In this document: positions 26,301-40,335 of the stretch, in pieces
Layout of the letters: each line of letters begins with the position of its first letter
How positions within the stretch are numbered: the stretch's first letter is position 1
Source of the DNA: Siniperca chuatsi
Lineage: Eukaryota; Chordata; Actinopteri; Centrarchiformes; Sinipercidae
Length of the DNA stretch: 64,000 bases
Assembly: GCF_020085105.1 (NCBI RefSeq)
Contig: NC_058048.1
Coordinates: 8,118,862 to 8,182,861, forward strand
Reading direction: 5' to 3'
Notes under the pieces: generated by a model
What the model was told of the DNA's origin: nothing
What the model saw: only the letters and a program-made list of their open reading frames with translations
Database searches by the model: none
Translations under genes and position numbers: made by a program

Positions 26301-29300
26301 CTTTCTCTGTCAGGGCCCTCGGAGCAGTGGAGCATCTAGTGTTTTGGGCAGCAGGCAGGAGGAGAGGGTGTCTCTCACTCTGCCTGGCTTTGATGATGAT
26401 GATGATGATGGCGACAATGAGAAAATCTCAGAAAATGAGGTACAGTACAACCTAAAGATGATGAAAGTAGTTGGTTTAGCCGCCTATGGCTCGTATTTGT
26501 ATACTTTATGTCCCTATCAAACCAGACATTGTCACTTTTTCAGCCGAGTCCTCGTGGCTCAGACCGATTATTGAAGAACCTTCATCTGGACCTGGATGCC
26601 CTTGGAGGAGGCCTACAGTATGAGGTAGACAGGATAAAATAAATCTTACAATAAGAGAAAATGAGAACAACTGTCACAAGGCTCATACAAATATATTATA
26701 GGTCGATAATTTCCTTGTATAGAAACAACAGTGTTGGTCATTAGGTGTCTTCTATCTTTGATGGGATAGATTTTGATTCAGTTTGATTCCATATTAATTC
26801 CAGAAGGGTGCCGTGCTTTTTAGGTATGATGATGTTTTTTTCTTATTTAATGGTTTATCCGTTCCGAAAGGGTTAGTGTCCTGTGTGTGTGCTCTCTAGG
26901 ACAGTGAAGCCAGTGGTGGAGCTCCAGCTGAGGAGAGGACAGAGCCAGAGTTGCAGGACTTGGCCCTATCTGGAGACCACAGCCCCGAACCACCATCCCA
27001 ACAGGTAAACACACGCACACACACACACACACACCGTCCACTTTTGCATTGGCTCCCAGCTTTGTTTTTGTCTTTCTTGCTCGCTCTGGCATTTCTGTGT
27101 TCTGCATGTAACACCTGTGTACCATATTCTTTGAAAGGACATAGTATGTTTTCACTGTGACTGACGAGTGCTTACTTGACTGAAACATTTTTTCATATTG
27201 CATGAGTTGACAGGAACTTTAGAAGCACAACCCTGGCACCCCAGGTATATTCATAATCATGGAGGTTAACATTGTGTTTGTACTGTATCTTTGAAGCAGA
27301 GACTTTGTACAAGACCAGAGTATGTTGTGAAGAAAATGGGTCTCAAGTACCTTTCCCCCTGGTGAAAATGCAGCCTTTGATGACTTTGGATTGTATTTTC
27401 AGTATTTGTTTAATCAATAAATGAAAAGAACTTAATAATGTGGGATATAGATGCTAATATATTTTTATGTTTGGGGCTGTCCTAACTGTCTCATGTAACT
27501 CTGATTCTAACCCATCTGTTATTCTCTCTGTCTCTCTCTCTCGTGTGACCTCTTTGACCTTTAAACCTCTCACCTTTGCACTGTGACCCGGGTTGTGTTC
27601 ATGTAGCTGCTGTGCTGCTGGGATCTGTCCTATGGGCACGGCTGTTACTGTGTCTTCCTCTTTGTCCTGCTGTCTTCCTACTGTCACTGTTACTGCTTTG
27701 CTGTCTGAAACTATATATCAGGAGCATGTGTCATCACTATCAAAACAATGAATACTGCAATTTCCCTCTGATTTATGCACTTATCCCCATTGGGATAGAT
27801 CAGTACAACTCTGCCATTAGATTGTGATAAGTCAGTCCTAATTTATGAATTTATTATGTTTTGCATTTATTCTTTGTTCCAAAATTACACAATTTCCCAA
27901 TGATTTAGCAGAACTCATGTGTACAGATTCAGTTATTTCTTCTACACATCATGGCTTTTTTTGGAGGAGAGACGCTGAAACAAGGAAGTCACATTTATCA
28001 AACAAAGCTGGTCCTGCGTGTGTGTGTGTGCCTGTGTTTGAGTGTGAGAGAGACCCAGAACAAGAAAATGTGTATATTGCCCACATGCATGTTTTTTATT
28101 TGTTCATTTGCTTAATTTATTTTTCATGTGTTGGTTGTCTATCATGACTAATTTTGTCCCTGCAAAATGCACGTTCTGTCTGTTTTGCACGCAGTTGTGT
28201 CAAGATCATCACCCCCCCCACCGTCTTTCAGCGGGGGTCATAATATTTTTGTCTTCCTCCTTCCCTCACCTGCCCTCCTCCGTCCTTTCTCTCCCTTGTG
28301 TCTCTGCACGCCTTCCTTTGTGCCTCTGTTTGGGATGATGGATGGACTGTTCTTCCTATTCCCCTCCCCCAAGGATTCTTTGACGGGCCGCCACCTCCTC
28401 CTGTCCTCGCTGGTGGGCAGCAGAAACCACGTCAGTGTGGAGGCGGCAGGTCCTATCAGCCCTGAACCTGAACACTCTGCTGAACAGGAGGTAGCAGAGG
28501 AGTTAAATGAGGTGGTGGAGGAGGAGCAGGAGGGAGGAGAGTTGGAAGACGAGGATGTTCAGAGAGAAAAGGTAGAGGATGAAGGAGGAGGGGAATCAGA
28601 GGAGGGAGGGACGGAGGAGAAAGGTGAGGTAGGAAATGAGCAGGAAGAGGGAGAGGCACAGGATGAGGAAGCAGATGAGAGCAAAAAAGAGGGGGGTGAG
28701 ATGGAGGAAGAGCAGAGAGAAAGTATGGGGTCATTAGAAAGCAAGAAAGAAGAGGAGGAGAGCGACGAGGTAGAGGAGGAATGCTGTGAAGGTGATGATG
28801 AAGAGAAAGATGAAGGGGATGGTGGAGTGTCAGAAAACATGAAACACGTTGAGAAACAGGAGAGCAAGGAAAGAGAGGAAAATGGCAGCGATGAGGAAAT
28901 AGAAAGTAGCCAGCATGATGAGACCAAAGACAGAGAAGAGAATGTGGAGAGTGATCCGGCTGTGGAGAGTTTAATGAAGGAGAAAGAAGAGGTGAAGGAA
29001 AAGGTGCAATCAGAAGAAGAAAAACACGAATTTGAGGAAAGTAGCGATGAAGTTGTGGAGAAATGCTTCAAAAGTGATCAAGATGAAGGGAGCGAGGAGG
29101 AAGACAAAAATGACAAAGAGAGAGATGAGCTTGAGAGAAGCATAGATGATGAAGAAGGGCAGAATGAGAGTGAGGAAGAGCTGGTAGAGATATATAGCGA
29201 AAGAGAGCAAGAGAAGGAAAAAGAGGAGGAGGGTGAGAGCGACGAGGCTTTGGAGAGATGCTCCCTGAGCCAGTGGAGATTGACGGAGAGTGACGAGGAG

Positions 29301-32300
29301 GTGTTAGAGAGATGTGTACAGAGCGAAGCAGGAGAAACACAGGGGGAGGGACTGGAGGTAGACGAGGAATCAGATGCCCAAAAGCCCCGAACTGCATCGG
29401 AGAGTGAGGAGGAAGTCGTCGAGGTTTTTGAGACTGGAACGGCTCAAGTCCGACCAGCCAAGCTAGGCAAGAAGATGATGCTGAGTGACCTTAAAACGCT
29501 TGACCAAAAAAGAAAAACTCTTGCTTGCAAGATGAAGAATGTGACAAAAAAATGTCCCCTTCCTGCAGAGGTAGGGTTTGGTTTTGCCTCTGTGCGTGCT
29601 CAGCCCCCCACCATTCACTACCTGACCCCAACCCCGGTCCTGCTTGATCTCTGCAAGCAGGTGCATGTAGCTCCTAGAATTCAACTCCACTGCCTTAGGG
29701 GCTGGATGTCATTACTCTCACAATGGAATATCAGTTGGTCAAAGGACAATCCATTTGAGCCCCTGAGGACTGGATTGGATAGTTTTGGCTTTTGGTAGTA
29801 TATGTGCTTTTAGATTGGTGGTTGATTATGAGCTATTTGACCAGATGCAGGATTCTCATCTCCCGCCATTGCATCCCCCATTTTCAGAGTCTCCTTGCTT
29901 CGATTACAGATTGCTTGCCTGTCTGATTTTACAGTATGCTTGCCAGCTCGCCGGCCTTGGTTGTGTTTGCGTGTGCGCTCTGCTTTTGACTTCTACTGTG
30001 TGTGTTTCTGTGTCTCAACATGCTTCGATGTTTAGTGTAGCTTGTGCAATTTTGTTTGTGTACCCATGAAGAACTGTTACCTTGTCACTGAGCGTGTTTG
30101 TGTGTGTGTGTTATTGCAGGAGTCCGAGGCCAGTAAGAACATTGAGGAGGCTTCATCCTCCATAGATGCTAAGGTACTGCTGTGTGACACCCATCCACCA
30201 CCACCAACATCCATCCATTCATTCATTCATTCAACTGTTTATTGTCAACCAGTTTTGTAATGGTTCTGGTTTTGTATCCTAAAGCTGTCAGAGAAGATTC
30301 TGGATATCAACGACCTTTCCGGCACTGTCAGTCCACTGGAGAAAGATGACAAAGAGGAAACAAAAGAAGAAGAGGAGAATGAGGAGGGGGCAAAGACAAA
30401 GAAGGCAGAGGCTGCCAAGAGGTTGGTTGTTGTTTTGATATTGTTCCTGGAGCACCGCTACTGTGTTCAGACTAGGTTGCATTATCCTTACGAGAAGTAT
30501 CTCTGAAGAAGTATGTCCTTATCTGGTCTTGAATAGTGTCTCACAAGGAATTGGAAGTCTTAAATTAAATTTTAGATCCAGTGTTTTCCATCATCCCCCG
30601 ACCAATTCAGCTGTTTTTATTTTCACAATGATTTCAGCTGTGGAATTGTCGCTTGTGAAAATTGTCAGGTGCCAAACTCTTCCTTGTAAGAGTCCCAACT
30701 ATTAAATTAGTTTTGGTGAAAACATGCAGCTACAGTGTCAAAAGAGGGGCATGGACATTCAGGAAATATGCACAACTTAATAAAATAACAGTGAAAGCTG
30801 TGTGCAATCCTTTTTTCTGCATTTTTTTAACCTTGGTACTGGTATAACATCTTTCTCTCTCCAGGCATTTGCAGGCTGCTGGCAAAATCAATCCTCCATC
30901 TCCGAAAGTTGACCGACTCATCCTCCACCAGTCCAGCCCTTCACCCCCCCTCTCCAGCCCGTGCCACTCAGAGCAAGGTGTTGGGCTCCATCTAAAAACC
31001 GAAGACCTCGGCACGTCTCTGGGGCTACAAAGGCCTGAAACCTCCAGAGGTCGGCTGGTCCGCACTGCCAACACCCAACTCGAAGATGCTGAACCCCCCT
31101 TACAAAACCAAGAGAGCCCACTGGAAGAAGAGCCAAGCTGGAGAATCTGGAAAGACAGAGAGAAGAAAGAGAGGGAGAAAGAAGAAGAGGAGGAGGAGGA
31201 GAGGAAGAGGGCAGAGAGAGAGGAGTGGAGTCTGAGACAGAGGAAAGAGGAGAAGGAGAGGGAGGCGAGGAAGGCTGAGCGAGAGGTGGAGGAGGAGAGG
31301 GAGCATCTGATGAAGGAGAAGGAGAAGAGAATGTGTCTCCTGCAGGAGGAGCTGAGGAGAGAAGAGGAGGAGGAGGAGAGGAAGCTGAAGGAGGAGAGCG
31401 AGGAAAGACTGAGGTAGACGTGGAGAGTATAACACCAAACTTTTACTGCCTTATTACATTACAGCCCTCTATCAAGTCACAGAAGTCCTTTAAACTCAAA
31501 CACTACTACTTATTCAACAGTTTTCAAATGTATCAGTGTTTACGCTTGCAGACAAAGAACAATGATGATTACGTGTTTTTGTATTCTATTGTTTGCTTCC
31601 CACTTTTGGCGGTTATCATGTAATGAGTGATAAAAGTTTCAGTTTATAAAGGTCATTTGGTTAGGACACACTTAAACACACCTACATTTTACTAAAACAT
31701 ACTTTCAGAGCAATTTCTTAAGTCATAAATGCATGTGTGTCACGCGTCTCCCCAGGGCTCTGCGGCAGTGTCTCTTGTCTAAGAGGAGAGAGGAAGAGGC
31801 CAGGCTGAATCAGGAGTCTGATAGGACTCTGGAGGAACTCCGAGAGTCTGCCCAGGGGGAGAGGGACAGGCAACAACACAAACTCAGGTCAGACACACAC
31901 ATTAACACATAAAACAAAGGTGCACTAGAGCAGTGGTTCTCAAAGGGAGGCTAAATCTGCAGTACAGACTTTCCATATCACTGTCTTGTTCACAAAGTCT
32001 GATCGCATGGGTGGCCGATGACCTAATAAGTGTCTTATTATTACTTGTTACTTACTTATTATATATTTGGGCATGAAAACATTTGAAAACTCCTGCTTTA
32101 TAGAATAGGACCCTTGCAAATCAACTGAACATAAATCAGTTTGCAGTTAGTCACCTATGATCCCCCAGATAACACTGATGTGTGTGTCCTGTGCTCAGGG
32201 AGGAGAGTGAAGTCATGCTGAAGGAGTTACGCATCACTCTAGAGGAAGAACGAGTAGCGGAGCGCGACAGACTGGAGGCCCAGAAGAGGCAGGACATTGA

Positions 32301-33063
32301 ACGTCTGAAGGCAGAGTCGGAAGAGGAGCTGCGAGCAGAGAAGAGGAGACTCCAGGGAGAGAGGGAGGAGAAACTGAACTCTCTGAAACAGGAGGTGACT
32401 GAGGATGATGCTGGCTTGCTTGTGTCCGGCTCATTTTTGATTTCAATATTATTTAGTCATTAAAATCTCTGTGTTTAAACTGTGTTATTGTACCTGACAT
32501 GACTTGCCTTGAGTCTGCTTTTCTGCACAGCTGATAAGGGTTATCTCGTTCCAAACAAACTGAAGCTAAAGCTAAACACAACTACTAGGAATAACAAAGA
32601 TAGGTGCAAATAACTTGACAAACATCCATTTGAAAATCAATAAAATTTCCTGTCAGTTGTTATTAGCAAACAGCAAGAGCAATAATTATTGGTTAGGATG
32701 TTGTTATATGTAGCTGAGTATGATAGGGCGGCGATATTGTTCAATTTTTTAAAGAAAGACATTAACAGGATATAAACTCTAATCATTTAGACTGTTAATG
32801 TTTAAAAATGTCAGATGATCTCTATGATCACATTGTGTTATATTTATGTAAACAACACGAGAACCGTTTGTTCTATTTTGATGGTACATGGTGGCTTTGG
32901 ACACAGATTAACGATCTGTCTATATGTGTGTCTGCCTCTGTGTTTGCACTGTTTTGTCTGTATAAAGGCCAAAATCACAGAGAGGAGGAGGGAGCTCATG
33001 AGTCCACGACCTGAACACCAACTGGCAGAGTACCACCGAGAGGTTAGAGGAAGCAGACAGACA

Positions 33064-33140
<77 letters not shown>

Positions 33141-36100
33141 AGATTTTGTACAGAATTATGCCGTCATCATCATCATGTGTATTTCTTTCTGACTTTGAGT
33201 TAAGGCTTTAATTATTATTAATTAAATTATTAATTTTGACTGGAATCTAACTTTTTGTGCTGTCACTGTCTAGCTGGCTGATGTTCTTCAGGAAGTGCGG
33301 GAGGAAGTGCAGCGCGATCACGAGAGGAAGCTGGACCAGCTGAGGGAGGACCACAGGAGGGAGATGAACAACATCAGAGAGAAATACCTGGATGAGGTCA
33401 GAGACTGTTTATATTTCACATTTAGCTGATGCATGCCCTCATCCTGCACGGCTTGCAATAATGGAAACAGTGACAAGGTACCAAATCCACATGATTTGTT
33501 TCCCCCTGGTTCTAGTCTTTGTGCTAAGTTAAGCTAACTGGCTGCTGGCAGTAGCTTCATATTCACTGTACAGATACTGGAGCAGAATTATCTCAACACT
33601 TAACCTCACCTCTATCCACTGTCCCAAGTTTTTCAGTTCTCAGTTTTTGTTATTAGCAATATAATGGTTGTCAATTATGGTAATTATAAAAATGTTGTGT
33701 TTGTGTGTTCCAGGAAACTGCTCAGAGGGAGCGCTTGCTTTTTACTCTGCAGGAGGACAGAGAGCGTCTCCAGGCCTCACATGCTATCCAACTTGAGAAA
33801 CTCCGCTTGCAGCTCGACACACAGATACAAAAGACACAGCTGACACACTCGCGCAAGGTGAGAACAGACAGACACACACATTTACTAACAATGCAGTGCT
33901 GAACTTGTGGTGCCATTACACTGCCTTTCAAAGTCTAAAGCCAGATGGCTCATAGGTCCTCCTTTCTACCTGGTGGTTTTAATGTAAAACATGTCTCCAT
34001 TATGTGGACTGAAACCATATTTTGCTCACCAAATTGAGGTAGAGTGAAAGGAAGCCTTTTCTAAAATAATTTAACCCTTTATTCCAAAGAATAAATGTGT
34101 CTCATTTCTTCTATTAGGAGTCAGAACTGCAGGATCTGGCAGATCAGATGGAGCTGAGAGCCAAAGAGCTGAAGAGCCAGGAGGCCATGCTCCAGACCAA
34201 GGTCTTCTATTCCATACTGTATTTACTATTAATCACTGATACATTAACCTAAACCACATGGACTAATGGTTTCTGTCAACTATCAGGCAGCAGATCTGAA
34301 GAGGAGGAGGAAGAAGCTTGGGGAGGAAGAGGACGAAGTGGACAGACAGACAGAGGTGCGTCATCCCACTTTTTCTTCATTAAAAAAGATATTGTATTCA
34401 CCCACCCGTCCAACTATCAACCCCCTATTTCCCCACCTATGTGTGTGTGTGTGTGTCCAGACCTTACCCCGGCTGATCCAGGAGAGAGACCAGCTGAAGG
34501 AGGAGCTGGAGAGGATGAGAGTGGAGAAACATCAAGCCAGAGAACTCATCCAGAGAGCGAGGGAGGAGAGGAGTGAGGCCAAGGAGGAGGAGGAGAGGCT
34601 GAGGGAAGAGAGAGACAAAGCCAGGGAAGAGAGCAGGAGAGCCAAGGAGGGCAAGGAGCGACTGGAGAGCAAGGTGGCGCTGCTGCAGGAGAGATGCGAC
34701 CATCTCAGTCGCAGAGTCAGGTATAGTTTCCTACACAGCACGTCCACGCATCCTATGCTTTTACTTCAGTTTCAGCCAATGGAATTATTTAACTGAGAAG
34801 AATGCAATGATTATGGTCTCATTTTGTCCAATCAGTGAGCTGGAACAAGGCGAAGGAGTGAGTGCCTCCCCCAGACCAGAACCTAAACAGGACAAAAAGA
34901 GGGCAGAGAAAGCAGAGGTAACGGCGCCTTCCAGTGACAGGAGGGACTCATTGCTACATGTAGAAGACCTGGACGACCCGCCACTCTCCCCTGTACCTGA
35001 CAGCCACAGCAGCATGGATGAGTAAGGAGAGAGAGAGACATAGAACACAGACAACAAATGTGTGGTTATAAAAGCAGAATTTTGGTATTTACTGGGTACA
35101 GATGTACTATTAGTCTGTTTTAGGCCTCTGAGCAATAGCAAGTTGTCAGTTCTTACTGGTGTTTGCTTTAATGGGTTACTGAAAGTCAATACTGTCTTGA
35201 TAGCTGATGCCCCAATATTCAATATTTCTACATATATGTGATCTTAGTGCCACAATAACAAGTAGAAAAAAATGTAATGGCACTGTCCACTCTGACAGAA
35301 TGATACTACGACTACTGCTACTAATACTATAATATAATAATAATAATAATATATTTTATTTATAGAGTGCTTTTCAAGATACTCAAAGACACTTTACACG
35401 ACAAGTTAGATCAAAGAATCTAAATAACTAAAACACAGTAAACGGACAAGATAGACAAGTAGTGTAGCATTGTTTGATTCTAAAATAAATACAATCTGTA
35501 ACATATCCATCAGTTGAAGGTGTGTGACATTGACTGGCTGATACTTAAAATATGGGGAACGATGTATCACCAAACCTGTGTATTCATGTAATTTTAGCTT
35601 ATAGACAGTTGATAGCAGGCCCAACATTGCTGGTTTGCAAAAATATAAGAAACCATCATCCCCACACCTCTATGTGCCCAGGTTCCGACGCTACATCTCC
35701 TCACATGGCGCATCCATCCAAAAAACCAAACTCTTCCTGGAGAAGGAAAGCAGTCGGCTGATGGCAAGACAGGCAGCTCTGCGGGCGGCCCAGACCAGCT
35801 CCTCCCAGGATCCCAACCAGGAAGGAGGGGTGACTGAGGAGATGATAAGGCACCTCCAGCAGGTAGGAGGGAGCGTGACCCACCCCCTGCAGAACAATAA
35901 TTGGTGTGATGACTGGTGAGACGGGGTTGATATAAAATAAGTGTTAAGTGCTGGTTACCGTCCCTCGTTCTGTCAGGAGGCCAGAAATGTGGTGGAGCTG
36001 CAGCGGACGGTTCAGAGAGGAAACACTCTCCTGCAGAGGAAAGAGGAGCAACTCCAGCAGCTAGAGAGCTCTATAGCTGAAGAGGTCAGGAGAAAACATC

Positions 36101-38028
36101 ACCCCGTATCTGCGGTCTTACAGTAGTGATACTTAGTGATACTTCATGTTGGTTAAGCGCTGTTATATTTTCAGTTATATTTTTCAAAGGACTTCATGAA
36201 GTCAACCAGCACCTTTTAGTCATAGCTGAAAAATTCAGGGCGGTGGTGAAAGGTAATGCTTATAACAAATATATAATACATATATAGTATATATAGTTTT
36301 TTCTGCCTCTTTTATTACTCTTTCATTTCTTTTCCTTGCTCTCCCTGCGTTTACATGAATATTTTTTGCTGCTGGTAATCTGTATAGCCATTCTGGATGA
36401 TAGAGTTCGCTTTAAATTAAATTGTAAAATGTATGTATGTATGTATGTATGGGTGTCAGCGATACATTGTGTACCAAAGCTCAATTACTTTAAACCTCAT
36501 TTTTATACAGAATAGGCATTTGAATTGATTAATTTTGTGTTCAGCTTTTTTTTTTAAAGATAAATTGAATCAACAGGTACGTATACATACAGGCTAATAG
36601 CCATAGACCGTATTATTAACTGCACTTTGTCTTGTTGCTTTCTGCGTTTAGCCGCTGTTTGAGGATCTGTCTCGGCTGGCAGGAGAAAGGAAGGTGACCT
36701 TTGATGTGACTGAATCTGACCTCAGCAGCACTGTGGACCCACCGGATGAGACAGGTAACACATAGTTTTACCAAAGAACCTGACATATACTTGATTTCAT
36801 ATACTCGTCTCAGATTATTATATTTTTCCAGCTACACTGAGGTTGTGTTCCTCTCTTTGTCTCCATGTCTCATCAGGAGGTCATCCCACTGTCCCGGACA
36901 AAGTCCAGGAGCTAGCAGAGTCCCTGCAGCAGATCTCAGGCCAGCTCAACACCGTCCTGAGTGCGTTGGGTTCACTGGCCCAGAGGCAGAGCGCCACACC
37001 CTATACAGCCTTCCCTCTACCTCACTCCACCCAAGCTCCCACCTCCGCCACCTCCACCTCTGCCACAGTCATGCCCCAGATGCACACCTTGGGGCCCAGC
37101 TCCTTAGCCCCACCTCCCCCAGTGAGACTCTCAGAGCCTTCCTGGAACTGGGCACCCCAAGGCACCTCCGCAGCCACCCCTCTCTTCAGTACCCCCATCA
37201 GCAGTGGGCTGAGGGCCTCTGAGGACCTCATCAACAGCCGATGGAGCCAGATATTCCCCAGTATGCTAACAGACGCGTCATTTTGCTTTAGAATGAGTGA
37301 AGTACCAATAATGGGACTTCTTAAAAAAGGGGTTTTATTAGTTGCTGTCATTGGTCCTGAATTGTTGTTCTGTTCTCCAGGAGCAGCTATGGACCCAATC
37401 ACCTCCAGCACCATGAGGACAAGCTCAGCTTACTCATACACTCCTGCTAGGTAACCTGCAATATACCTTTAACCATGCTATTATTATAGATTACACACAC
37501 ATCCCCGCTGTCTGAAATGTACTTACAACGATCCTAAAACTGTGCGTGTCTGTGTATTTAAGTGAACATGGTCGCATCCTGCGGTCCATGCAGACGTCAG
37601 TGGAGGTAGACGGCCAGAGGCTGCAGGGGCTGATTGACGGAAACAAGAAGTGGCTGGAGATGCGCAAGAAAGATACCAGCATGTATCCTTCTATCACACA
37701 TACTTACGTACGTATTAGCATTGTGTTGAATCTACATAAAGAGCACACAATCCAGTGTCTGGTTTTCAACCTCATCTCAATGTACCTGTTATAGACTGAC
37801 ATGCTAATATACTGTATGTTTATATCATTACTATATACAATTTACTGAAACTGACAAAATGCATTACCCTCCTTCAGTTTCCTATTTCTTTGGTATTGGC
37901 ATACATTTAATCATTTATCTTTTCCCATTTTTCCCACCACATTTTAAATTTTTAATTAATTAATTAGTTCATTAACTAATTAATTAAGCATGTCCAGAGC
38001 AGTGACTGGTTGAGGATGTGTGTGTGTG

Positions 38029-38075
<47 letters not shown>

Positions 38076-38415
38076 CATCAGTCAAGCAATTGAGAGGACT
38101 GTTGCTAACTTGCTAGAAAAGTAGAGCTTTGTATGTCTTTTTACACTCCACTTTGATTATTTAACTAACAACGTCATTCATTAATGCATTCAGTTACATT
38201 TTTGACTTGTCTGATAACCACATAATTGCCATCTATTATCTAAAGCACACCGTTACTTGTCAGGCAGTTTTATGAACACAGCGTTGTGCCTGTCGTTGTC
38301 TTTAACTCTGCCTTCCAGACCTCTGTTCACTCGCTATCAGGCTCCTTCAACCAAGAGCAACCTGGTCCAGCTGGGCCTGGACGATAACAACCAGATCAGA
38401 GTCTATCATTACTGA
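23345..38415 (+). CDS. cep164: Centrosomal protein Cep164
   Basis: Distal-appendage protein of the mother centriole, needed for TTBK2 recruitment and ciliogenesis. Exons: 23345-23423, 23803-23914, 24795-25026, 26039-26203, 26314-26439, 26544-26624, 26900-27004, 28374-29570, 30120-30173, 30285-30421, 30865-31413, 31756-31887, 32199-32394, 32968-33042, 33274-33396, 33714-33857, 34118-34201, 34287-34355, 34461-34720, 34836-35021, 35682-35862, 35977-36084, 36652-36754, 36877-37260, 37381-37450, 37563-37682, 38319-38415. Every junction keeps phase and gives 1722 aa (human 1460). The N-terminus matches human ([39 protein letters not shown]). WW domain about 57-90 ([20 protein letters not shown]), then a Lys-rich stretch. 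Exon 8 (residues 301-699) is extremely Glu/Asp-rich. Coiled coil about 763-1307. The C-terminus keeps KVTFD, NKKWLE and [15 protein letters not shown]. Confidence 0.96.
27009..27033. repeat. (CA)n run after a cep164 exon
   Basis: Short CA run starting a few bases after the donor of cep164 exon 7. Confidence 0.8.
31931..32095. mobile_element. hAT-like MITE in a cep164 intron
   Basis: The left end CAGTGGTTCTCAAA and the inverted right end CAGGAGTTTTCAAA form terminal inverted repeats of about 14 bases, of the CAGTGGTTCTCAA type known from hAT elements. The flanking 8-mers CACTAGAG and CTTTATAG agree at 5 of 8 positions, consistent with an old 8-bp duplication. No coding content. Confidence 0.6.
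33065..33135. repeat. (AC)n microsatellite
   Basis: About 35 perfect AC units, the longest dinucleotide run in the window, about 20 bases after a cep164 exon donor. Confidence 0.97.
33495..33610 (+). repeat. Common teleost interspersed repeat fragment
   Basis: The stretch with TGTGCTAAGTTAAGCTAACT, GGCTGCTGGCAGTAGCTTCA and TACTGGAGCAGAATTATC resembles a repeat I recognise as very common in fish genomes. Identification is from memory; its class is uncertain. Confidence 0.5.
35330..35415 (+). repeat. Common teleost repeat (TTTATTTATAGAGTGCTTTT type)
   Basis: An AAT run, then TTTATTTATAGAGTGCTTTT, CAAGATACTCAAAGACACTT and TACACGACAAG. This resembles the widespread fish repeat that includes 'agcgcttttcaagacactcaaag'. 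It sits in the cep164 intron before the exon at 35682. Confidence 0.5.
38017..38074. repeat. (TG)n microsatellite
   Basis: TG run interrupted once (TTTG), in the last cep164 intron. Confidence 0.95.
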
Positions 38416-39310
38416 GGACATGACGCACAGTTCAGTCCTGCTGTACTGTGACAGTCACTGAGGACTTTGGAGCATTAATGACTGACAGGTCATTGTTGTG
38501 ACATTTACACGCAGGGCCTTGTGTGAGAGTCCTGTACCCTCTTTGATTCATTCTTTATTGAAGCCCTCAGTGCAAAGGTTTTCAGGGACAGTCCGACCTC
38601 CTCTGCTGTGATTGGAGGAAGAGATGACTGCAGATGACATGGCAGTTCAGGGAGCAACATGTCACAGAGGGCTGAGGAATTTTATCCTCCAACTAAAGAT
38701 ATAGCTGTGAGCAACAGGAGACTTTTTTCCAAGCACTTCAGCGTTTACAGATTATAGCTCTGTGCCAGACTTGGGCCAAACAGTTTTTTTAAATGGTTTA
38801 GTTTACTAAAGGGTTGCTTCCTACAGGGTGTAATAAGACAATCACATAGAAGTATCTGAAGGTTTATTTTGTGTACTTACTATCCGTCTTTTACTGAAAA
38901 CTTCTCAGACATCATCTGACTTTTCATGTTGTGATCCCATTTGCCGCTGCAGGCAGGACATAACACTAAAAAGCAGTTATTTACAGCTGCACAGAGGTCA
39001 AGCTTCATGTCAGGTTACGTTTGTATTTATGCCACTGGTTTTGTAAGTGACTTGTGTGTGAGCTGTGTGTTTTTAAAGCATTTCTTCAGTTTTTGTTGCC
39101 TTTCAGTTTTTGTAAAAGTGAAGCCAATCCATTTATTTTACATTACTTTTCCACATTCCACAGTTGTTGGCACAGCAGTAGCAGTGAGCTGTTGATTAGT
39201 GTAAACTTTTAACATGTGCAGGCAGAGAAAAAATGTATTTTGTGCATGTCTGTGTAAATAAATACTGTATTTTTCTATCATTTTTAAAAATAAATATAAT
39301 TTTATATATA
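38416..39310 (+). terminator. cep164 3' UTR with polyA signals
   Basis: AATAAA occurs at 39257-39262 and again near 39289, about 850 bases after the stop codon. These are the first plausible signals on this strand near the gene end. The sidt2 signal on the other strand lies about 300 bases further, so the two transcripts converge without obvious overlap. Confidence 0.6.
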
Positions 39311-39604
39311 TTAATGTTATTTCTTGTGTACTGATCCTGTTATAGGCTAGTACTGTTGTGTGTGTGTAGTCCGTTGTTTGTGCAAGTGCATTTACATAAC
39401 TATAATTATCCACACCCTGACACTGTATTTTGTTCACACAGAACAACCTGTCAACCTGCTGAGGATCACATGCGCCAGTATCTTAGATTTTGACGTTGTT
39501 CAAATTCATAGATTAGGTTGAAGTTCATCAGGTTTAAAGATAGGAGTCACCATCAGAACATGCAGAAATTGGCAAAAACAAATAAAGTATCTGAAAATGA
39601 GACC

Positions 39605-39610
39605 TTTATT
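39605..39610 (-). terminator. sidt2 polyadenylation signal
   Basis: AATAAA on the minus strand (in CTGAATAAAGG), about 730 bases beyond the sidt2 stop codon at 40336-40338. Confidence 0.55.
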
Positions 39611-40335
39611 CAGTAACCGCTCATTGCAATGTTCGACATTAAAATCAGTTTTTTCATACAGTACAGTGCAAAAATACCCTTTGCATTCAGACTTGAGGGC
39701 AGTCAAGAAGTAAATACAATCATCATCGTTATTATTCTCCTATGAGAAGGACGGTTAGAGGATCTGACCAATCAGAGCACAGTATGTGATTAACATGATT
39801 AGAACATTAAAGGCCACTGACAGACTGGACAGAATTCATGTTCTCACATTTAGGTTTGTAAACACACACGCACACACACCTGTACAAACACTCACACAGC
39901 ATATAAACAGTAATTTCAAAATGCATTGTTGACTTGTAGGTCAAATGTAATGCGGACAGTATAAAATAAGTTAATTTGGATCTTTTTTTTAGCAAGTGTG
40001 TACATTGTTATCTTCATCGTCAGCAGTAAGTAAACATCGATTACAACAGTTATATTGATGATGGCAGCGCGAGGATAAAACACTTCAGCATCACTTGACT
40101 TTGACCCGGCTCTTCATTGGCACATTTGTGTCCATACAGGTGGAGGGAGGGGCTACTGGCCTTCCCTGACTGGCTGATTGGCTGTGAAAGGCAAAGAGGT
40201 GCCCACTGTACAGCCTGGGGAAAAACAGGCTACTGGCTGTGCTTTTTTACAACATGATGGAGACACAAATGGAGAGAGACAAGGGCGATAAGGCAGAGAG
40301 GAAGAGCTAAGCTCATCACAGAAAATCTGACGAAT

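Noticed and set aside
28456-29397. Long minus-strand frames opposite the acidic cep164 exon
   Set aside because: Complement of GAG/GAA-rich coding sequence gives Ser/Pro/Leu-rich antisense frames; no domain and no splice support.
31100-31438. Leucine-rich minus-strand frame opposite the cep164 coiled-coil exon
   Set aside because: Antisense of Glu/Lys/Arg-rich coiled-coil codons; shadow frame.
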